The notes: generated by a model not told the origin, from the letters alone. A DNA stretch of 64,000 nucleotides from a virus (IMGVR_UViG_3300048589_001082:36465-100464); one strand, 5' to 3'. Shown: positions 43,347-51,809, numbered from the stretch's first letter. Translations and numbers: made by a program.

Positions 43347-43844
43347 CTACTCTTCAACCCTCGGCCGCCAGCCCAGCACACCCTTCAGCGTCTCGTAATG
43401 CCGGTCGCGCCAACGGCCGTGGGCCTCCGGCACAATGCCCGGAACCCACTGGGCGACGAGCAGTACATCCACATCCGTCTCGTCCGCCGGCCTGCGGTTC
43501 GTCACGAACGCCTGTCGGGCGATCTGGCCCTCCAGTTGAGCTATCTTGGCGTCGGCCGCCTCGATCCGGGCCACAATGTCGTCTGTCGTCGCCTCATTAG
43601 GCAGACCGAGGTCGGTTTTGATCCGGTCGAACGCGGCCCACAAACGCGCGTTCTCGGCCTCGGCAAATTCAAGGCGCGTCTCCGTCACGGCCAACGCCGC
43701 TCCTCTCTCGGCCTCGACCGCCTCAACGCGACGACTCAGATGCACAATGCAGTTATCCTTGTAAAAGTGCTGAACCTGCCCGCGCTCCTCTACGAAATGG
43801 CCTTCGGTGCCGCCACAGTGGACACAGATGTTGTTCGTGTCCAT
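43347..43844 (-). CDS. zinc knuckle plus coiled coil plus DUF551-like protein
   Basis: A 165-residue protein starting at 43844 (TGATG). N-terminal NICVHCGGTEGHFVEER, with a later Cys-Ile-Val-His, fits a zinc knuckle. A coiled coil follows (VEAVEAERGAALAVTETRLE). The C-terminal 45 residues (DVDVLLVAQWVPGIVPEAHG) resemble the DUF551-type tail also seen at 13602. Function unknown. Confidence 0.75.
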   Translation of the reverse strand: MDTNNICVHCGGTEGHFVEERGQVQHFYKDNCIVHLSRRVEAVEAERGAALAVTETRLEFAEAENARLWAAFDRIKTDLGLPNEATTDDIVARIEAADAKIAQLEGQIARQAFVTNRRPADETDVDVLLVAQWVPGIVPEAHGRWRDRHYETLKGVLGWRPRVEE

Positions 43845-44056
43845 CAGGCCGTCTCCCGCCCGGCCAGGCGCTCGGCCGCCGCGATCCGGTGGCGCAGGGC
43901 GCTGACCTCGTGCTCGGCGCGGGTCACAGCGTCCTGCTCGGCCGCGCACCCGCTATGGTCGCTGTTGAGCATGCACGTCGAGTACGCTTCCTTTGCCCGG
44001 CGCAGCGCCGCCGCGGCCTTGTCCAATGACTTTCTGAGCTGCTTGATGTTGTCCAT
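43844..44056 (-). CDS. small coiled-coil protein
   Basis: A 70-residue protein, start at 44056 behind GAGGGA. It is a helical hairpin with two central Cys residues (YSTCMLNSDHSGCAAEQDAV) and heptad spacing on both sides. A disulfide-capped or metal-binding helical hairpin is possible. Unknown role. Confidence 0.66.
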   Translation of the reverse strand: MDNIKQLRKSLDKAAAALRRAKEAYSTCMLNSDHSGCAAEQDAVTRAEHEVSALRHRIAAAERLAGRETA

Positions 44057-44188
44057 TGTTCGTTCCCTCGCTCTACCTGTGCCGCCCGGCCGCCGGTGTT
44101 GGGTCTGTCCCCAACGCTGAAGGTCGGTTTCGTCGTTGCCCCCGTCACGGGTCGGGCAGCGGGCCTTCCCTTGCAAGTGGCGTGGGGC

Positions 44189-44413
44189 TTACCGCCCCGC
44201 CTCCGCATCGTGCATGTCCATCAGGTCGAAGATGTCGGCCGTCTTGTTCTCAACGGTTTCCCACACGCCCTCGATGACCTTGGGCTTGACCAGTCGCGCC
44301 ACCAGCCAGTCGTGGGCCAGATACAACTCCTCGACCCGCGCGCCTGCGGTGCGCTGGTTGAACGCCAGCAGTTCGTTGATGGCGTCCTGGACGATCTGGG
44401 TCTGCTGCTTCAC
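44189..44413 (-). CDS. small hypothetical protein
   Basis: A 74-residue acidic helical protein with GTG start, sharing GTGA with the membrane-protein stop upstream. It contains IVQDAINELLAFNQRT and an EGVWETVENKTADIFDLMDM tail. No family recognised. About 130 bp of leader-like DNA separates it from the next gene. Confidence 0.66.
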   Translation of the reverse strand: MKQQTQIVQDAINELLAFNQRTAGARVEELYLAHDWLVARLVKPKVIEGVWETVENKTADIFDLMDMHDAEAGR

Positions 44414-44583
44414 AGCGCCACCAGCGCCACGGCCAGAACGATCCAGATGATGAGCGTCCAGAAGCCCGACGCCTTAAACAGATGGCCCAACGGCCGCACC
44501 GGCTGGCCCAACATGACCATGAGCACGGCCGCCAGGGGGAATATTCCCAGGGGCGACGTTAGCCAAAACAGAAACGGGTTCAT
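44410..44583 (-). CDS. two-helix mini membrane protein
   Basis: A 57-residue protein beginning MNPFLFWLTSPLGIFPLAAV, with two transmembrane helices (about residues 5-26 and 41-57) joined by a basic loop. Its stop overlaps the start of the next gene. It is a short ORF with a clear membrane pattern and tight coupling, so I keep it. Confidence 0.62.
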   Translation of the reverse strand: MNPFLFWLTSPLGIFPLAAVLMVMLGQPVRPLGHLFKASGFWTLIIWIVLAVALVAL

Positions 44584-44645
44584 TGCTCTACCTTCCTTAA
44601 CTTGCTGTATACTGCGTTGCAGGCGGGAGGCTCTACCCCCGCCCG

Positions 44646-44674
44646 GCCCCCGGTCGTCGTGAGCGACTGGGGGC
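44646..44674. terminator. hairpin downstream of the cytosine methylase gene
   Basis: GCCCCCGGTCG at 44646-44656 and CGACTGGGGGC at 44664-44674 pair with one G-T position around the loop TCGTGAG. The same loop and GGTCG/CGAC core occur in the hairpin at 46492, on the other side of the methylase gene. Confidence 0.55.
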
Positions 44675-44678
44675 TAAT

Positions 44679-46475
44679 TCATTGCAGCGTCGCTATCACG
44701 CGACGCATGATCATCTTCGCCACGGGCGGGGTGACGGCATTGCCGAACTGCCTCACCTGGTCGCGCTTGTTGCCCAGCACCCGATAAGATGCCGGGAAGG
44801 CCATTCCACGGCCGACCTCGTGCGGTTGCAGCATCCTGAAGCCGCAGTCCTCGACGGCCGGCGGCGTGGACGGGAAGACCAGCCCGGCGTTGTTCTGCGT
44901 GTGCAGCGTCAACAGCGGCTCGGTCGTGGCGTGCGGCGGGCCGTCGCCATTGGCGTAACCGACGTAGAACGGCATGGGCGTGACCAGCGCGTGGTGATCC
45001 GACGCGGTAATGGCCCCGGCCGGCTCGACGGCCGACCGCGCGTAGCCGGGCGAGTAGTTGACCGCCAGGAACGGCATGGGCATGACGACGGCGTGCCGGT
45101 CAGTGGCCGTGATGGTCGGAACCGGCTCGACGGTCACGTCGCTATCCCCACCCTGGCCGTAGTAGCTGGTCAGGAACGGCGTCAGCACGCCGAAGCTCTC
45201 CGTGGCCGTCTGCGTCGGCAAGGGAGAAGTCACGGCGCGGGCCTCGTCGCGGTTCTGACGGCCGCCCAGGGCCATGAGCATGGGCATCAGCAGCCCGACG
45301 TGGTTCCCGGCCGCGGCGAACGTCGGCAGTGGGCCATCCGTCGCTGGCTCGCTGCCGCCGTTGTTCCTGAGCGTCACGATCTGCGGCATGAGCACGCCGT
45401 ACTTGTTGGCCGTGGTCTGCGTCCCGGCCGCCTCCGTCACCGGGACGGTGCGGTCGTCGTAGTAGTTGGTGCTGACCAGTTGTGGCGCGACCATGGCGAC
45501 CGTTTGCTGCGCGGTCTGGGTCATAAGCGGATGGGCCAGCATCGGCCGCGGCGACCGCTCGTCATCGCTATAGGCCATGTCCATCACCAGCCAGGTGTTG
45601 CCGTACTTGGCCAGTCCCTTGCGGATGCGCTCCATCGTGCGCTCTTTGAGCGGCCTGTCCCGGTCGCCGATGCGCTCGGCCGGCAACGACCAGTCGATGG
45701 CGTTCCAGGCGGCGAAGTGGTAGGGCGTGACCTCGGCCGCGCAGCGCGGGCAACGGTAGACGTACTGCTGCTTGTAGCGCCCCCACTTACGACCAGGCTT
45801 CTTCCACGACTGCACCGCCTCCGCGTCGGCCGCGCATCCCGCGCACCACGCCCGCGGCCGAAACTCCAGATCGGGGGCGAGGTTACCCTTCTTCCAGAAG
45901 ACGATGTAAATGCGATCCCGGCTCTGTGGGGCGAAGTCGTGGGCGTCACGCACGGCCGCCGGGTCGAGTTGGGCGAACATCGAGTTGAAGTAAACCTCCT
46001 TATGGTCGTACCCCAACAGGGTCATGGCGTGCAGCCAGGCATCGTATAGACGCCAGTGACGCACCTCGATGACGTTCTCGACAATGATCACTTCGTAGTC
46101 GTGGTACTCGGCAAAACGCGGCACGTCAAACATTGTCACCCGGCTGCGCTCGTCGGCCGGGTCGATGACGGCCGCGCCGAACAACTCGCGCTGGGCGTCG
46201 TCGCGGCGCTTTTTCCCCTTGGCCACCGTGTGATTGGTGCATTCCGGCGAGGCCCACAAGACCGTTGTCGAGCGGTAGCGGCGCGGGTCGGTCGAGGACA
46301 CGTCTACGCAGTCATGGGCCGTATCCGGGAAGTTGGCGTTGTGGCTCTCGACCGCCAGCCGCCAGTGGTTCAGCGCCAGGGTGATCTCCACGTCATCGGA
46401 GGCGTGATGCATCCCCAGTGACGAGCCGCCCGCGCCGCAGAAGAGATCGGTGACAGACAGGGTGCTTTTGGTCAT
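44679..46475 (-). CDS. C5-cytosine DNA methyltransferase with repeated target-recognition region
   Basis: A roughly 598-residue enzyme; ATG codons at 46478 and 46475 follow GAGGAGA and an in-frame GTG lies at 46490. Motif I: TDLFCGAGGSSLGM; motif IV with catalytic Cys in the variant WASPECTNHT; motif VI: VENV; motif VIII: QSRDRIYIVF; motif X: QFGNAVTPPVA. Two CxxC pairs (CAGC, CPRC) form a zinc site before the target region. That region contains about six degenerate repeats of the type PLPTxTAxxxxGVL. It methylates cytosine at an unknown sequence. Confidence 0.9.
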   Translation of the reverse strand: MTKSTLSVTDLFCGAGGSSLGMHHASDDVEITLALNHWRLAVESHNANFPDTAHDCVDVSSTDPRRYRSTTVLWASPECTNHTVAKGKKRRDDAQRELFGAAVIDPADERSRVTMFDVPRFAEYHDYEVIIVENVIEVRHWRLYDAWLHAMTLLGYDHKEVYFNSMFAQLDPAAVRDAHDFAPQSRDRIYIVFWKKGNLAPDLEFRPRAWCAGCAADAEAVQSWKKPGRKWGRYKQQYVYRCPRCAAEVTPYHFAAWNAIDWSLPAERIGDRDRPLKERTMERIRKGLAKYGNTWLVMDMAYSDDERSPRPMLAHPLMTQTAQQTVAMVAPQLVSTNYYDDRTVPVTEAAGTQTTANKYGVLMPQIVTLRNNGGSEPATDGPLPTFAAAGNHVGLLMPMLMALGGRQNRDEARAVTSPLPTQTATESFGVLTPFLTSYYGQGGDSDVTVEPVPTITATDRHAVVMPMPFLAVNYSPGYARSAVEPAGAITASDHHALVTPMPFYVGYANGDGPPHATTEPLLTLHTQNNAGLVFPSTPPAVEDCGFRMLQPHEVGRGMAFPASYRVLGNKRDQVRQFGNAVTPPVAKMIMRRVIATLQ

Positions 46476-46491
46476 CATTCTCCTCATCACA

Positions 46492-46520
46492 AGCCCCGGT
46501 CGTCGTGAGCGACCGGGGCT
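46492..46520. terminator. 11-bp perfect hairpin upstream of the cytosine methylase
   Basis: AGCCCCGGTCG (46492-46502) and CGACCGGGGCT (46510-46520) pair exactly around TCGTGAG. It lies between the 46541 gene's stop and the methylase start, so it may end the upstream transcript or regulate methylase translation. Confidence 0.55.
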
Positions 46521-46540
46521 ATTACTTTGTTGGGTGATGG

Positions 46541-46957
46541 CTACTCGGCGTAGTAGGCCGCGTCACGAGCGTACAGCGCGTCGCTATCTGCCCACGGGTA
46601 CCACGTCTTCTCAAAGTGGTATCCGCTGCACCCCCAGGACGGCCAGCCGCTCTCGGAAAAGCCCGGCGGCTCTGACTCCGGGCTGCGCTTATAGGCAACC
46701 CGGAAACTGTTGTTGTAGGCCAGACGAAGGGCCTCGGCCTCGCTGTAAGCGGCCGTCTCGATTGAGACGGGCCGACCGTCCACGACCTCCGCCTTGACGA
46801 AGATCGAGGCGTCCTGCGCCTCGGCCCAGCGACGCTCGTCGTCTGTCAAACGAGCGTGCACGATATTGGTGAGCAGGTATTCCACCTGCATCAGCGTCGT
46901 CTTATCCGGCTGGCAGGGCACCGGCCCGCCAATCGCACCATCATCGTTGTAACCCAT
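46541..46957 (-). CDS. hypothetical protein
   Basis: A 138-residue acidic protein with a helix (VEYLLTNIVHARLTDDERRW), a central strand region and a Trp/Tyr-rich C-terminus with two Cys-containing loops (WPSWGCSGYHFEKTWYPW). No known family. It stands alone between two short gaps. Confidence 0.72.
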   Translation of the reverse strand: MGYNDDGAIGGPVPCQPDKTTLMQVEYLLTNIVHARLTDDERRWAEAQDASIFVKAEVVDGRPVSIETAAYSEAEALRLAYNNSFRVAYKRSPESEPPGFSESGWPSWGCSGYHFEKTWYPWADSDALYARDAAYYAE

Positions 46958-46984
46958 CTCGCACCTCTCTTGCCTTGCAAATGA

Positions 46985-48097
46985 CTAGAAGGGAATCTCC
47001 ACGCGGGCCATGCCGCGCGCGACCTCGTTGATGCGCTCGCGTTCCTCGGCCGTCAGCCCGTCGCCCAGGAACGCCGGCGGCGTCGGCTCGGCCGGCAGCG
47101 CGACCATGCGCCTGTCCAGCTCCTCGCGGACGAGATGGATGTAGCAGGGCAGACAGTAGACCGGCTGCCCGGCCTCATAAGCGTGGACGGCCGCCCGCCA
47201 CGGCCCCGGCCCAGCCTCGGTCATGCGCTGGGTGATGGTCTCGCCCACCCACAGCAGGCTGGGGAAACGACGCCTCACCACTTGGCCGCCCTCGAAGACC
47301 AGCCAGTAGCCGTCAACGTTCGACGCGTTATCCCACACCCAGGCCGTCTCGCGGTAGGGCTGAACTTCGCCGTATTCGTCCACGTCCGCAACGGCCGCAT
47401 AGGCGATCTCCGCGCGGTCGAATTCGTCGTCGAATCGGGGCTGAATGTCGGCCACGGTGGCGCGGTTGGCCGCCAGGGTCTTTTCGTACTCATACCGCCA
47501 CTCGCCCAGCGCCTGGACGTAGGCGTCTATGGCCGCCGCGCGGGCGGCGATGCGGTCAAGGGCCGCGGCGAGCAGCGCGTCCCACTCTTCGGCCCGCGTC
47601 TCGTCCAGCACGAGCAGTTGAGCGTGGGTCTCGCGGGCGACCGTCTCGTCGCGCGTCGCGGCTATGTTCGCGGTATACCACACCAAGGCAGCTTCGCAGC
47701 GCTCGCGGAACAGCCCGGCCATCGCCTCCAGCCACGCCAGCGGGCCGCCGCTCAACTCCCACTCATCCGGGCCGAAGAGGTAGAAGGTCACGTTCGCGCC
47801 GCTCAACTTCCACGCGCCGTCGAATTCCGTCTCCATGTCGAACGTCACCAACCCCTTCCAGACGCGGGGGGTGACGAGGAGGCGCACGTTGGCGCTGCTG
47901 TCGTACCCGTCAATACCGCACTCGCCCAGCGCCGGTTCCACGATGGCCCGCGCCTGGGCCACGGCCTCGCCAAATCGCCGCTGCCGCTCGGCCTGCGCGG
48001 CCGCTCTCTCGGCCTCCTGCTCTTGCCACCGGGCTTCGCGCGCCACGTGGGCCTTCGCCAGCAACTCCGTCAACCCGATCTTCGTCTCTGTCGTCAT
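46985..48097 (-). CDS. hypothetical protein
   Basis: A 370-residue protein. The N-terminus is a charged coiled coil (REARWQEQEAERAAAQAERQ). The middle alternates helices and strands with DSSANVRLLVTPRVW. A C-terminal YCLPCYIHL segment contains a CxxC. The end MARVEIPF is basic-hydrophobic. No family recognised; large size and codon pattern make it real. Confidence 0.75.
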   Translation of the reverse strand: MTTETKIGLTELLAKAHVAREARWQEQEAERAAAQAERQRRFGEAVAQARAIVEPALGECGIDGYDSSANVRLLVTPRVWKGLVTFDMETEFDGAWKLSGANVTFYLFGPDEWELSGGPLAWLEAMAGLFRERCEAALVWYTANIAATRDETVARETHAQLLVLDETRAEEWDALLAAALDRIAARAAAIDAYVQALGEWRYEYEKTLAANRATVADIQPRFDDEFDRAEIAYAAVADVDEYGEVQPYRETAWVWDNASNVDGYWLVFEGGQVVRRRFPSLLWVGETITQRMTEAGPGPWRAAVHAYEAGQPVYCLPCYIHLVREELDRRMVALPAEPTPPAFLGDGLTAEERERINEVARGMARVEIPF

Positions 48098-48146
48098 AGC
48101 GGTTCTCTCTTGTTCTTCGGCCGCCCACGCGCGGGCGACCGTGTCT

Positions 48147-48746
48147 TTACTCAGTCTCGCGCTTAGTCAGATCGATGTAGACCACGGGCGGCGCGGGCTT
48201 GGGGGCGAACCCGGTCGGCCGGCACTCGATCTCGTTGGTCTCCCGCGCCCGAGGCCAACGCGTCGAGGCGCTCATGCCCAGCGCCTGGGCGCACGTAGCG
48301 CAGACGTTGTTGATCGAGCACAGTTGGGCATACACCGGCTCCCCCTTCCCCTGTTCCTTGAGCGTGGGCAGATAGCTGCCCCACTGGCGCACGAACCGCT
48401 CGCGCTCCTCGACATCCTCCGGGCCAAGCGGCTGCCCGGCCCGCTCGTCAGCGCGGTAGACGTAATCCAGCGCCGGAAGCAGATACACACGGCCGCAGAC
48501 CGAGCAGTGACCGTTCCACGGCCCCCAGACCTTGCGGCGCGTCTGTTCGTCGTAGATGCGCACTCTCCTGGCCAGCGCCGCCTGGCCGTCACGCGCCCAG
48601 GCGGTGACGCTTTGCTTCATCACGCCCCAGCCGCCCCGGCCCTTCGGTCGCAAGACCGTTACTTCGATGCGACCTTCAAACTCCGGGTGCTCGGCGGCGT
48701 AAGCCCGCGCGGCCTGGAGAGGGGTGGTCTTGTCCTTCTTCGTCAT
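48147..48746 (-). CDS. zinc-binding hypothetical protein
   Basis: A 199-residue protein. Two CxxC pairs (CSVC at about 80, CATC at about 150) separated by a helical region suggest a split zinc ribbon. The N-terminal part (PLQAARAYAAEHPEFEGRIE) is helical. Possibly nucleic-acid binding. No family recognised. Confidence 0.72.
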   Translation of the reverse strand: MTKKDKTTPLQAARAYAAEHPEFEGRIEVTVLRPKGRGGWGVMKQSVTAWARDGQAALARRVRIYDEQTRRKVWGPWNGHCSVCGRVYLLPALDYVYRADERAGQPLGPEDVEERERFVRQWGSYLPTLKEQGKGEPVYAQLCSINNVCATCAQALGMSASTRWPRARETNEIECRPTGFAPKPAPPVVYIDLTKRETE

Positions 48747-48767
48747 GGCATCGCTCCGTAAAACCTG

Positions 48768-49091
48768 CTACAGCGTCAACTCAGCGATCGCCCGGCGCTG
48801 GGCCAGGTCGACCGGCCGCGCGGCCGTCTTGACCGGCGGCTCGTCCGCGACCGCGCCGATCTTGATGCGCTTGTCCAGCGTCCCCGGCCCGGCGGCGAAC
48901 CAGCGAGTGAACGCTTCCAGCTGCTCGCGGCGCACCATCTTGCGGCGGCCGACCTCGACCACCTCCAGCTTGCCGGGGTACTCCGCGCCGTGACGGGCGA
49001 TGGCCCGCCACACCGAATCGGCACGGGCCACGCCGAAGACCTCGGCCGCGCCCTGGCCCCAACACCACTCGCGGAAAGCGTCACTCGCCAT
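48768..49091 (-). CDS. helix-turn-helix-like hypothetical protein
   Basis: A 107-residue protein starting at 49091, 11 bp inside the upstream gene. The segment EVFGVARADSVWRAIARHGA followed by EVVEVGRRKMVRREQLEAFT looks like an excisionase-type HTH plus wing that reads a short site. The end is basic. DNA binding is likely. A similar block appears near the C-terminus of the 50969 protein. Confidence 0.74.
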   Translation of the reverse strand: MASDAFREWCWGQGAAEVFGVARADSVWRAIARHGAEYPGKLEVVEVGRRKMVRREQLEAFTRWFAAGPGTLDKRIKIGAVADEPPVKTAARPVDLAQRRAIAELTL

Positions 49092-49572
49092 ACCGTTCCT
49101 CCACGTCCAATAGCAGCACCGCGTCGGCCGCCACGCGGCGGAAGGCGCGGCGCAGGCGGGCGTCGAGCGGGTACTCCAGCCGGTAGCGCCACGCGCCGTC
49201 CAGCCCCCGGTGGCGGGCCAGGCCGCCGTAGCCGACGCGCGAGCCGCGTCGCACGTACAGCGCCCGGCCGGCCGGGACGCGCACTGCCTGGCCTGTCGCC
49301 TTGTGGTTGCGGGCATCGACGTAAGGGGCCACGACCGCCCCCTGCCCGACCAGGTAATCGAACATCTCCTCGGCCGCCCCGGCCACCCCTCCCCGCTGCC
49401 AGAACAGGAAGTGGCCGTAGTGGACGCGGCACAGCCCCACCCCGGCCAGCGTGTGGGTCGCCGGGCGCTGGCACGGCTCGACCTGGCCGAAGCGGCGCAC
49501 CTGGTGGTGACACCGGCCGGGCACGTCCACGCGCTGGGCCAGATGGGGGTAGGTCAGGATGGTTCTGTCCAT
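49081..49572 (-). CDS. zinc-knuckle protein related to the 50969 protein
   Basis: A 163-residue protein. N-terminal CHHQVRRFGQVEPCQRPATH and LAGVGLCRVHYGHF have the Cys/His spacing CxxxRPAxHxLAGxGxCRxHY also present near the start of the 272-residue protein at 50969. The rest is helical with a strand-rich VPAGRALYVRRGSRVGY part. It may be a split or paralogous form of the larger gene. Confidence 0.72.
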   Translation of the reverse strand: MDRTILTYPHLAQRVDVPGRCHHQVRRFGQVEPCQRPATHTLAGVGLCRVHYGHFLFWQRGGVAGAAEEMFDYLVGQGAVVAPYVDARNHKATGQAVRVPAGRALYVRRGSRVGYGGLARHRGLDGAWRYRLEYPLDARLRRAFRRVAADAVLLLDVEERYGE

Positions 49573-49643
49573 AAGGGTTTATCTCCGCCCGCGGCCGTCG
49601 GGATGAATCGGGACGGCCGCGGGCTGCCGGGCGGGGTCTCGCG

Positions 49644-49829
49644 CTAGGCGGTCAGCGGGTAGTAGGCCATCCGGTCTGACGGTAGCCACAGCTCGGACAC
49701 CGTTTCAACGCCATCCCCCTCAGCCAGCACGTCCACGCGGCCGTCGGGGTGGGAGAAGTTCCAGGCCACCGGCCGGAAGCGGCCGCGCCCGTCCAGTTCA
49801 CCGTACAGAATCCACAGAAAGTCGAACAT
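49644..49829 (-). CDS. small hypothetical protein under double-operator control
   Basis: A 61-residue protein. The ATG at 49829 is chosen because GGAG lies about 9 nt upstream; an earlier in-frame ATG is at 49841. Sequence features: a Trp/Phe-rich start (MFDFLWILYGELDGRGRFRP) and strands. Two copies of the recurrent operator lie upstream, so it could be an autoregulated component, but no DNA-binding motif is visible. Confidence 0.65.
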   Translation of the reverse strand: MFDFLWILYGELDGRGRFRPVAWNFSHPDGRVDVLAEGDGVETVSELWLPSDRMAYYPLTA

Positions 49830-49848
49830 GGTTCTACACTCCATTTTC

Positions 49849-49959
49849 GGAACGAATCGCAACCACCGTTGTTAAAAAAAGAGACGCTTACTGCCTGCCG
49901 TGGTTGCGATTCGTTCCAACCGTTAAGGAAATTATAGGCGCTGCGTCCCGCAAAAGCAA
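49849..49959 (-). promoter_or_regulatory. sigma70-type promoter with two inverted operator copies
   Basis: Minus strand: TTGCTT (49954-49959), 17 bp, TATAAT (49931-49936). Downstream lie two copies of the recurrent 16-bp element in opposite orientation, GGTTGCGATTCGTTCC at 49902-49917 and its reverse complement at 49849-49864. They are perfectly complementary, with centres about 53 bp apart (five helical turns), which is a good geometry for repressor looping. A run of seven A lies between them on the plus strand. Confidence 0.78.
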
Positions 49960-50004
49960 TAGGTATTTTGTCGTTTTGGCGCGCCTGTTATACGGCCGCG
50001 CCAC

Positions 50005-50967
50005 CTAAAACAATGACGGTTGCGCGGCCGGGCGGCCGGGGGCGGCCGGGGCGACCTCGGCCGCCTCCGGCAGAAACGTATTGAGCGTCCAGCCGTGGGC
50101 GCGGGCGAGGCGCTGGCGGCGGAGGACGGCCGGGGCCGGGCCGGTGGCGTCGCCGGTGGGGCGAACCGGGAAGTCCTCGCGCCAGCGGTTGCGGGCCGGG
50201 GAGCCGAAGTCGTGCAGCTCAAACGTACCGGCGATGTTGCCCTTGTAGAAGGTCGGCGTGCCCTGGGCGTCGAGCACGTCCAGGAGCGCGGCTACGTGGG
50301 CGGCCTTGGGCTGGAAGTAGCGTCGCCCGCTGGAGGCCGCGCCGACCACTACCCAATCCAGCGCCGGGTACTCCGCCAGCAAGGGGGCCACATTCCACGA
50401 CAACGGCTCGACCGACATCCAGACGATGTTGCCGGTCGTCCGTTTCGCCTCGGCCAGGCTCTCCAGCGCCACGCGCATGTAGCGCTCCTGCTGGGCGGCC
50501 GACAGCGCCCGGCCCATAAAGCTGTCCGGAGCGCTCGACGCGCCGCACCACATGTTCGGCGGCAGGGCGTCGAGGAACTTCAGGTAGCGGCGCGGGTTCT
50601 TGGTCAGCGCCTGGAAGGTGTTGCGCGCCCCGGCTCGCATGGCGTCGAGGACGGTGCGGACCTGGTCTTCCGGGACCCAGTGGCCCATCATATCCGACAT
50701 GGAGTCGATGAAGATCAGTTGCGGCGGCCCGGCGGCCGTCATCTCCTTCAGCGCCGCCGGTCGCCAGTAGTGGGCCTCGAAGCCCTGCTTGTAGTTGGCC
50801 GCCGCCGGGCCGCGCTCGGCGACGTCCTTGGCGTAGCAACCGGCCACCGTGCCGTCGGGCATCGTCCACTTGCAGTCGTGGAGGCAGCCCCCGATCGGGT
50901 TCAGCGTGGCGTCGCACCACTGAATTCCGCGACCGCCGGTCTTCATGTTGAACTGTTGTGTTGCCAT
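50005..50967 (-). CDS. DUF5131 family (phage Gp37/Gp68-like) protein
   Basis: A 320-residue protein matching DUF5131: TGGRGIQWCDATLNPIGGCL, CKWTMPDGTVAGCYAKDVAE with several Cys residues, LIFIDSMSDMMG, AGARNTFQALTKNPRRYLKF, and IVWMSVEPLSWNVAPLLAEY. The Cys pattern resembles a radical-SAM or zinc fold. It ends in AQPSLF, a weak sliding-clamp-like peptide. The family is common on phages of high-GC hosts; biochemical role not established to my knowledge. Confidence 0.88.
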   Translation of the reverse strand: MATQQFNMKTGGRGIQWCDATLNPIGGCLHDCKWTMPDGTVAGCYAKDVAERGPAAANYKQGFEAHYWRPAALKEMTAAGPPQLIFIDSMSDMMGHWVPEDQVRTVLDAMRAGARNTFQALTKNPRRYLKFLDALPPNMWCGASSAPDSFMGRALSAAQQERYMRVALESLAEAKRTTGNIVWMSVEPLSWNVAPLLAEYPALDWVVVGAASSGRRYFQPKAAHVAALLDVLDAQGTPTFYKGNIAGTFELHDFGSPARNRWREDFPVRPTGDATGPAPAVLRRQRLARAHGWTLNTFLPEAAEVAPAAPGRPAAQPSLF

Positions 50968-50968
50968 C

Positions 50969-51787
50969 TCACTTCTCCTTGTCGTAGATTTCGGCCGCCG
51001 GGCGGCCGTTGGTTACTCGCCCGTCGTACCCCGCCGAGGAGGCCGCCGCCCGCGCCAGGCGCGCCAGGTCGTCCTTGAGGTAGACGTCAACCGCGCCGAC
51101 GCGCACCGCCGGCACGCGGCCGGTGTCGCGGAAGTGCTTCAGATACCGCTGCGTGATGACGAACGGCAGGGCGACGCCGCGCGCCGCCCACCAGTCGCGC
51201 AGCCACGCCACCGCCTCGTGCGACGCCAGGAAGCTGTCGCGCTCGTCGGCCGTCGGCCGCGTGACCCTTCGCAGGCGCAGACAACGCGCGGCGGCGGCCT
51301 CGACCAGCATCCGGCGGGTGAAGGTCATTATCTTGGCGTAGTCGCCCTCGGTCACCGGCCCCTCGCGGCTGCCCAGCCGCAGCGGCTCCAGGCAGAAAGT
51401 GGTCGGGTAGGTCTCATAGAGCATCTTCAGGAACGTGCCCTCGGCGATGGGGGCGGAGCCGTGCTCGGCCAGCCGCTCGTTGAAGAAGTCCAGCGCCTCG
51501 CGGCGGCCGTAGAGCGCGTCCAGGTCGAGCGCGGGGGCAGGGGCGGAGCCGCCCAGCCACCAGCGCCGCGCCGCCGGCCAGTGGTCGCGGCAGAAGCCGA
51601 AGCCCGCCAGATGCACCGCCGCCGGACGGCGACAGCCGCGCGGCGCGCAACGGCCGCCCGCCGCCCGATCGATCTCCGGCCAGCCGCCCAGGGCGCGGCC
51701 GACGGTAAACGCCTCCCGCTCGCGCGGTTGCGGGCGGTTCCGTCGGCCGCGGCCGGTCGGGGTGGTGGGTGTGCTCATCGAGTTCAT
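50969..51787 (-). CDS. zinc-knuckle and HTH-like protein
   Basis: A 272-residue protein. It has a basic N-terminus, the Cys/His block RCAPRGCRRPAAVHLAGFGF then CRDHW, and a helical middle. The C-terminal HTH-like part (FVITQRYLKHFRDTGRVPAV, then DVYLKDDLARLARAAA) resembles that of the 48768 protein. It combines features split between genes at 48768 and 49081. A near-perfect promoter lies upstream. Confidence 0.76.
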   Translation of the reverse strand: MNSMSTPTTPTGRGRRNRPQPREREAFTVGRALGGWPEIDRAAGGRCAPRGCRRPAAVHLAGFGFCRDHWPAARRWWLGGSAPAPALDLDALYGRREALDFFNERLAEHGSAPIAEGTFLKMLYETYPTTFCLEPLRLGSREGPVTEGDYAKIMTFTRRMLVEAAAARCLRLRRVTRPTADERDSFLASHEAVAWLRDWWAARGVALPFVITQRYLKHFRDTGRVPAVRVGAVDVYLKDDLARLARAAASSAGYDGRVTNGRPAAEIYDKEK

Positions 51788-51809
51788 TGCATACGCTCCA
51801 TTCGCAGTC

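Noticed and set aside
44682-46049. Plus-strand frame of 455 codons
   Set aside because: Antisense to the cytosine methylase, whose motifs are all intact; the plus frame has no recognisable content.
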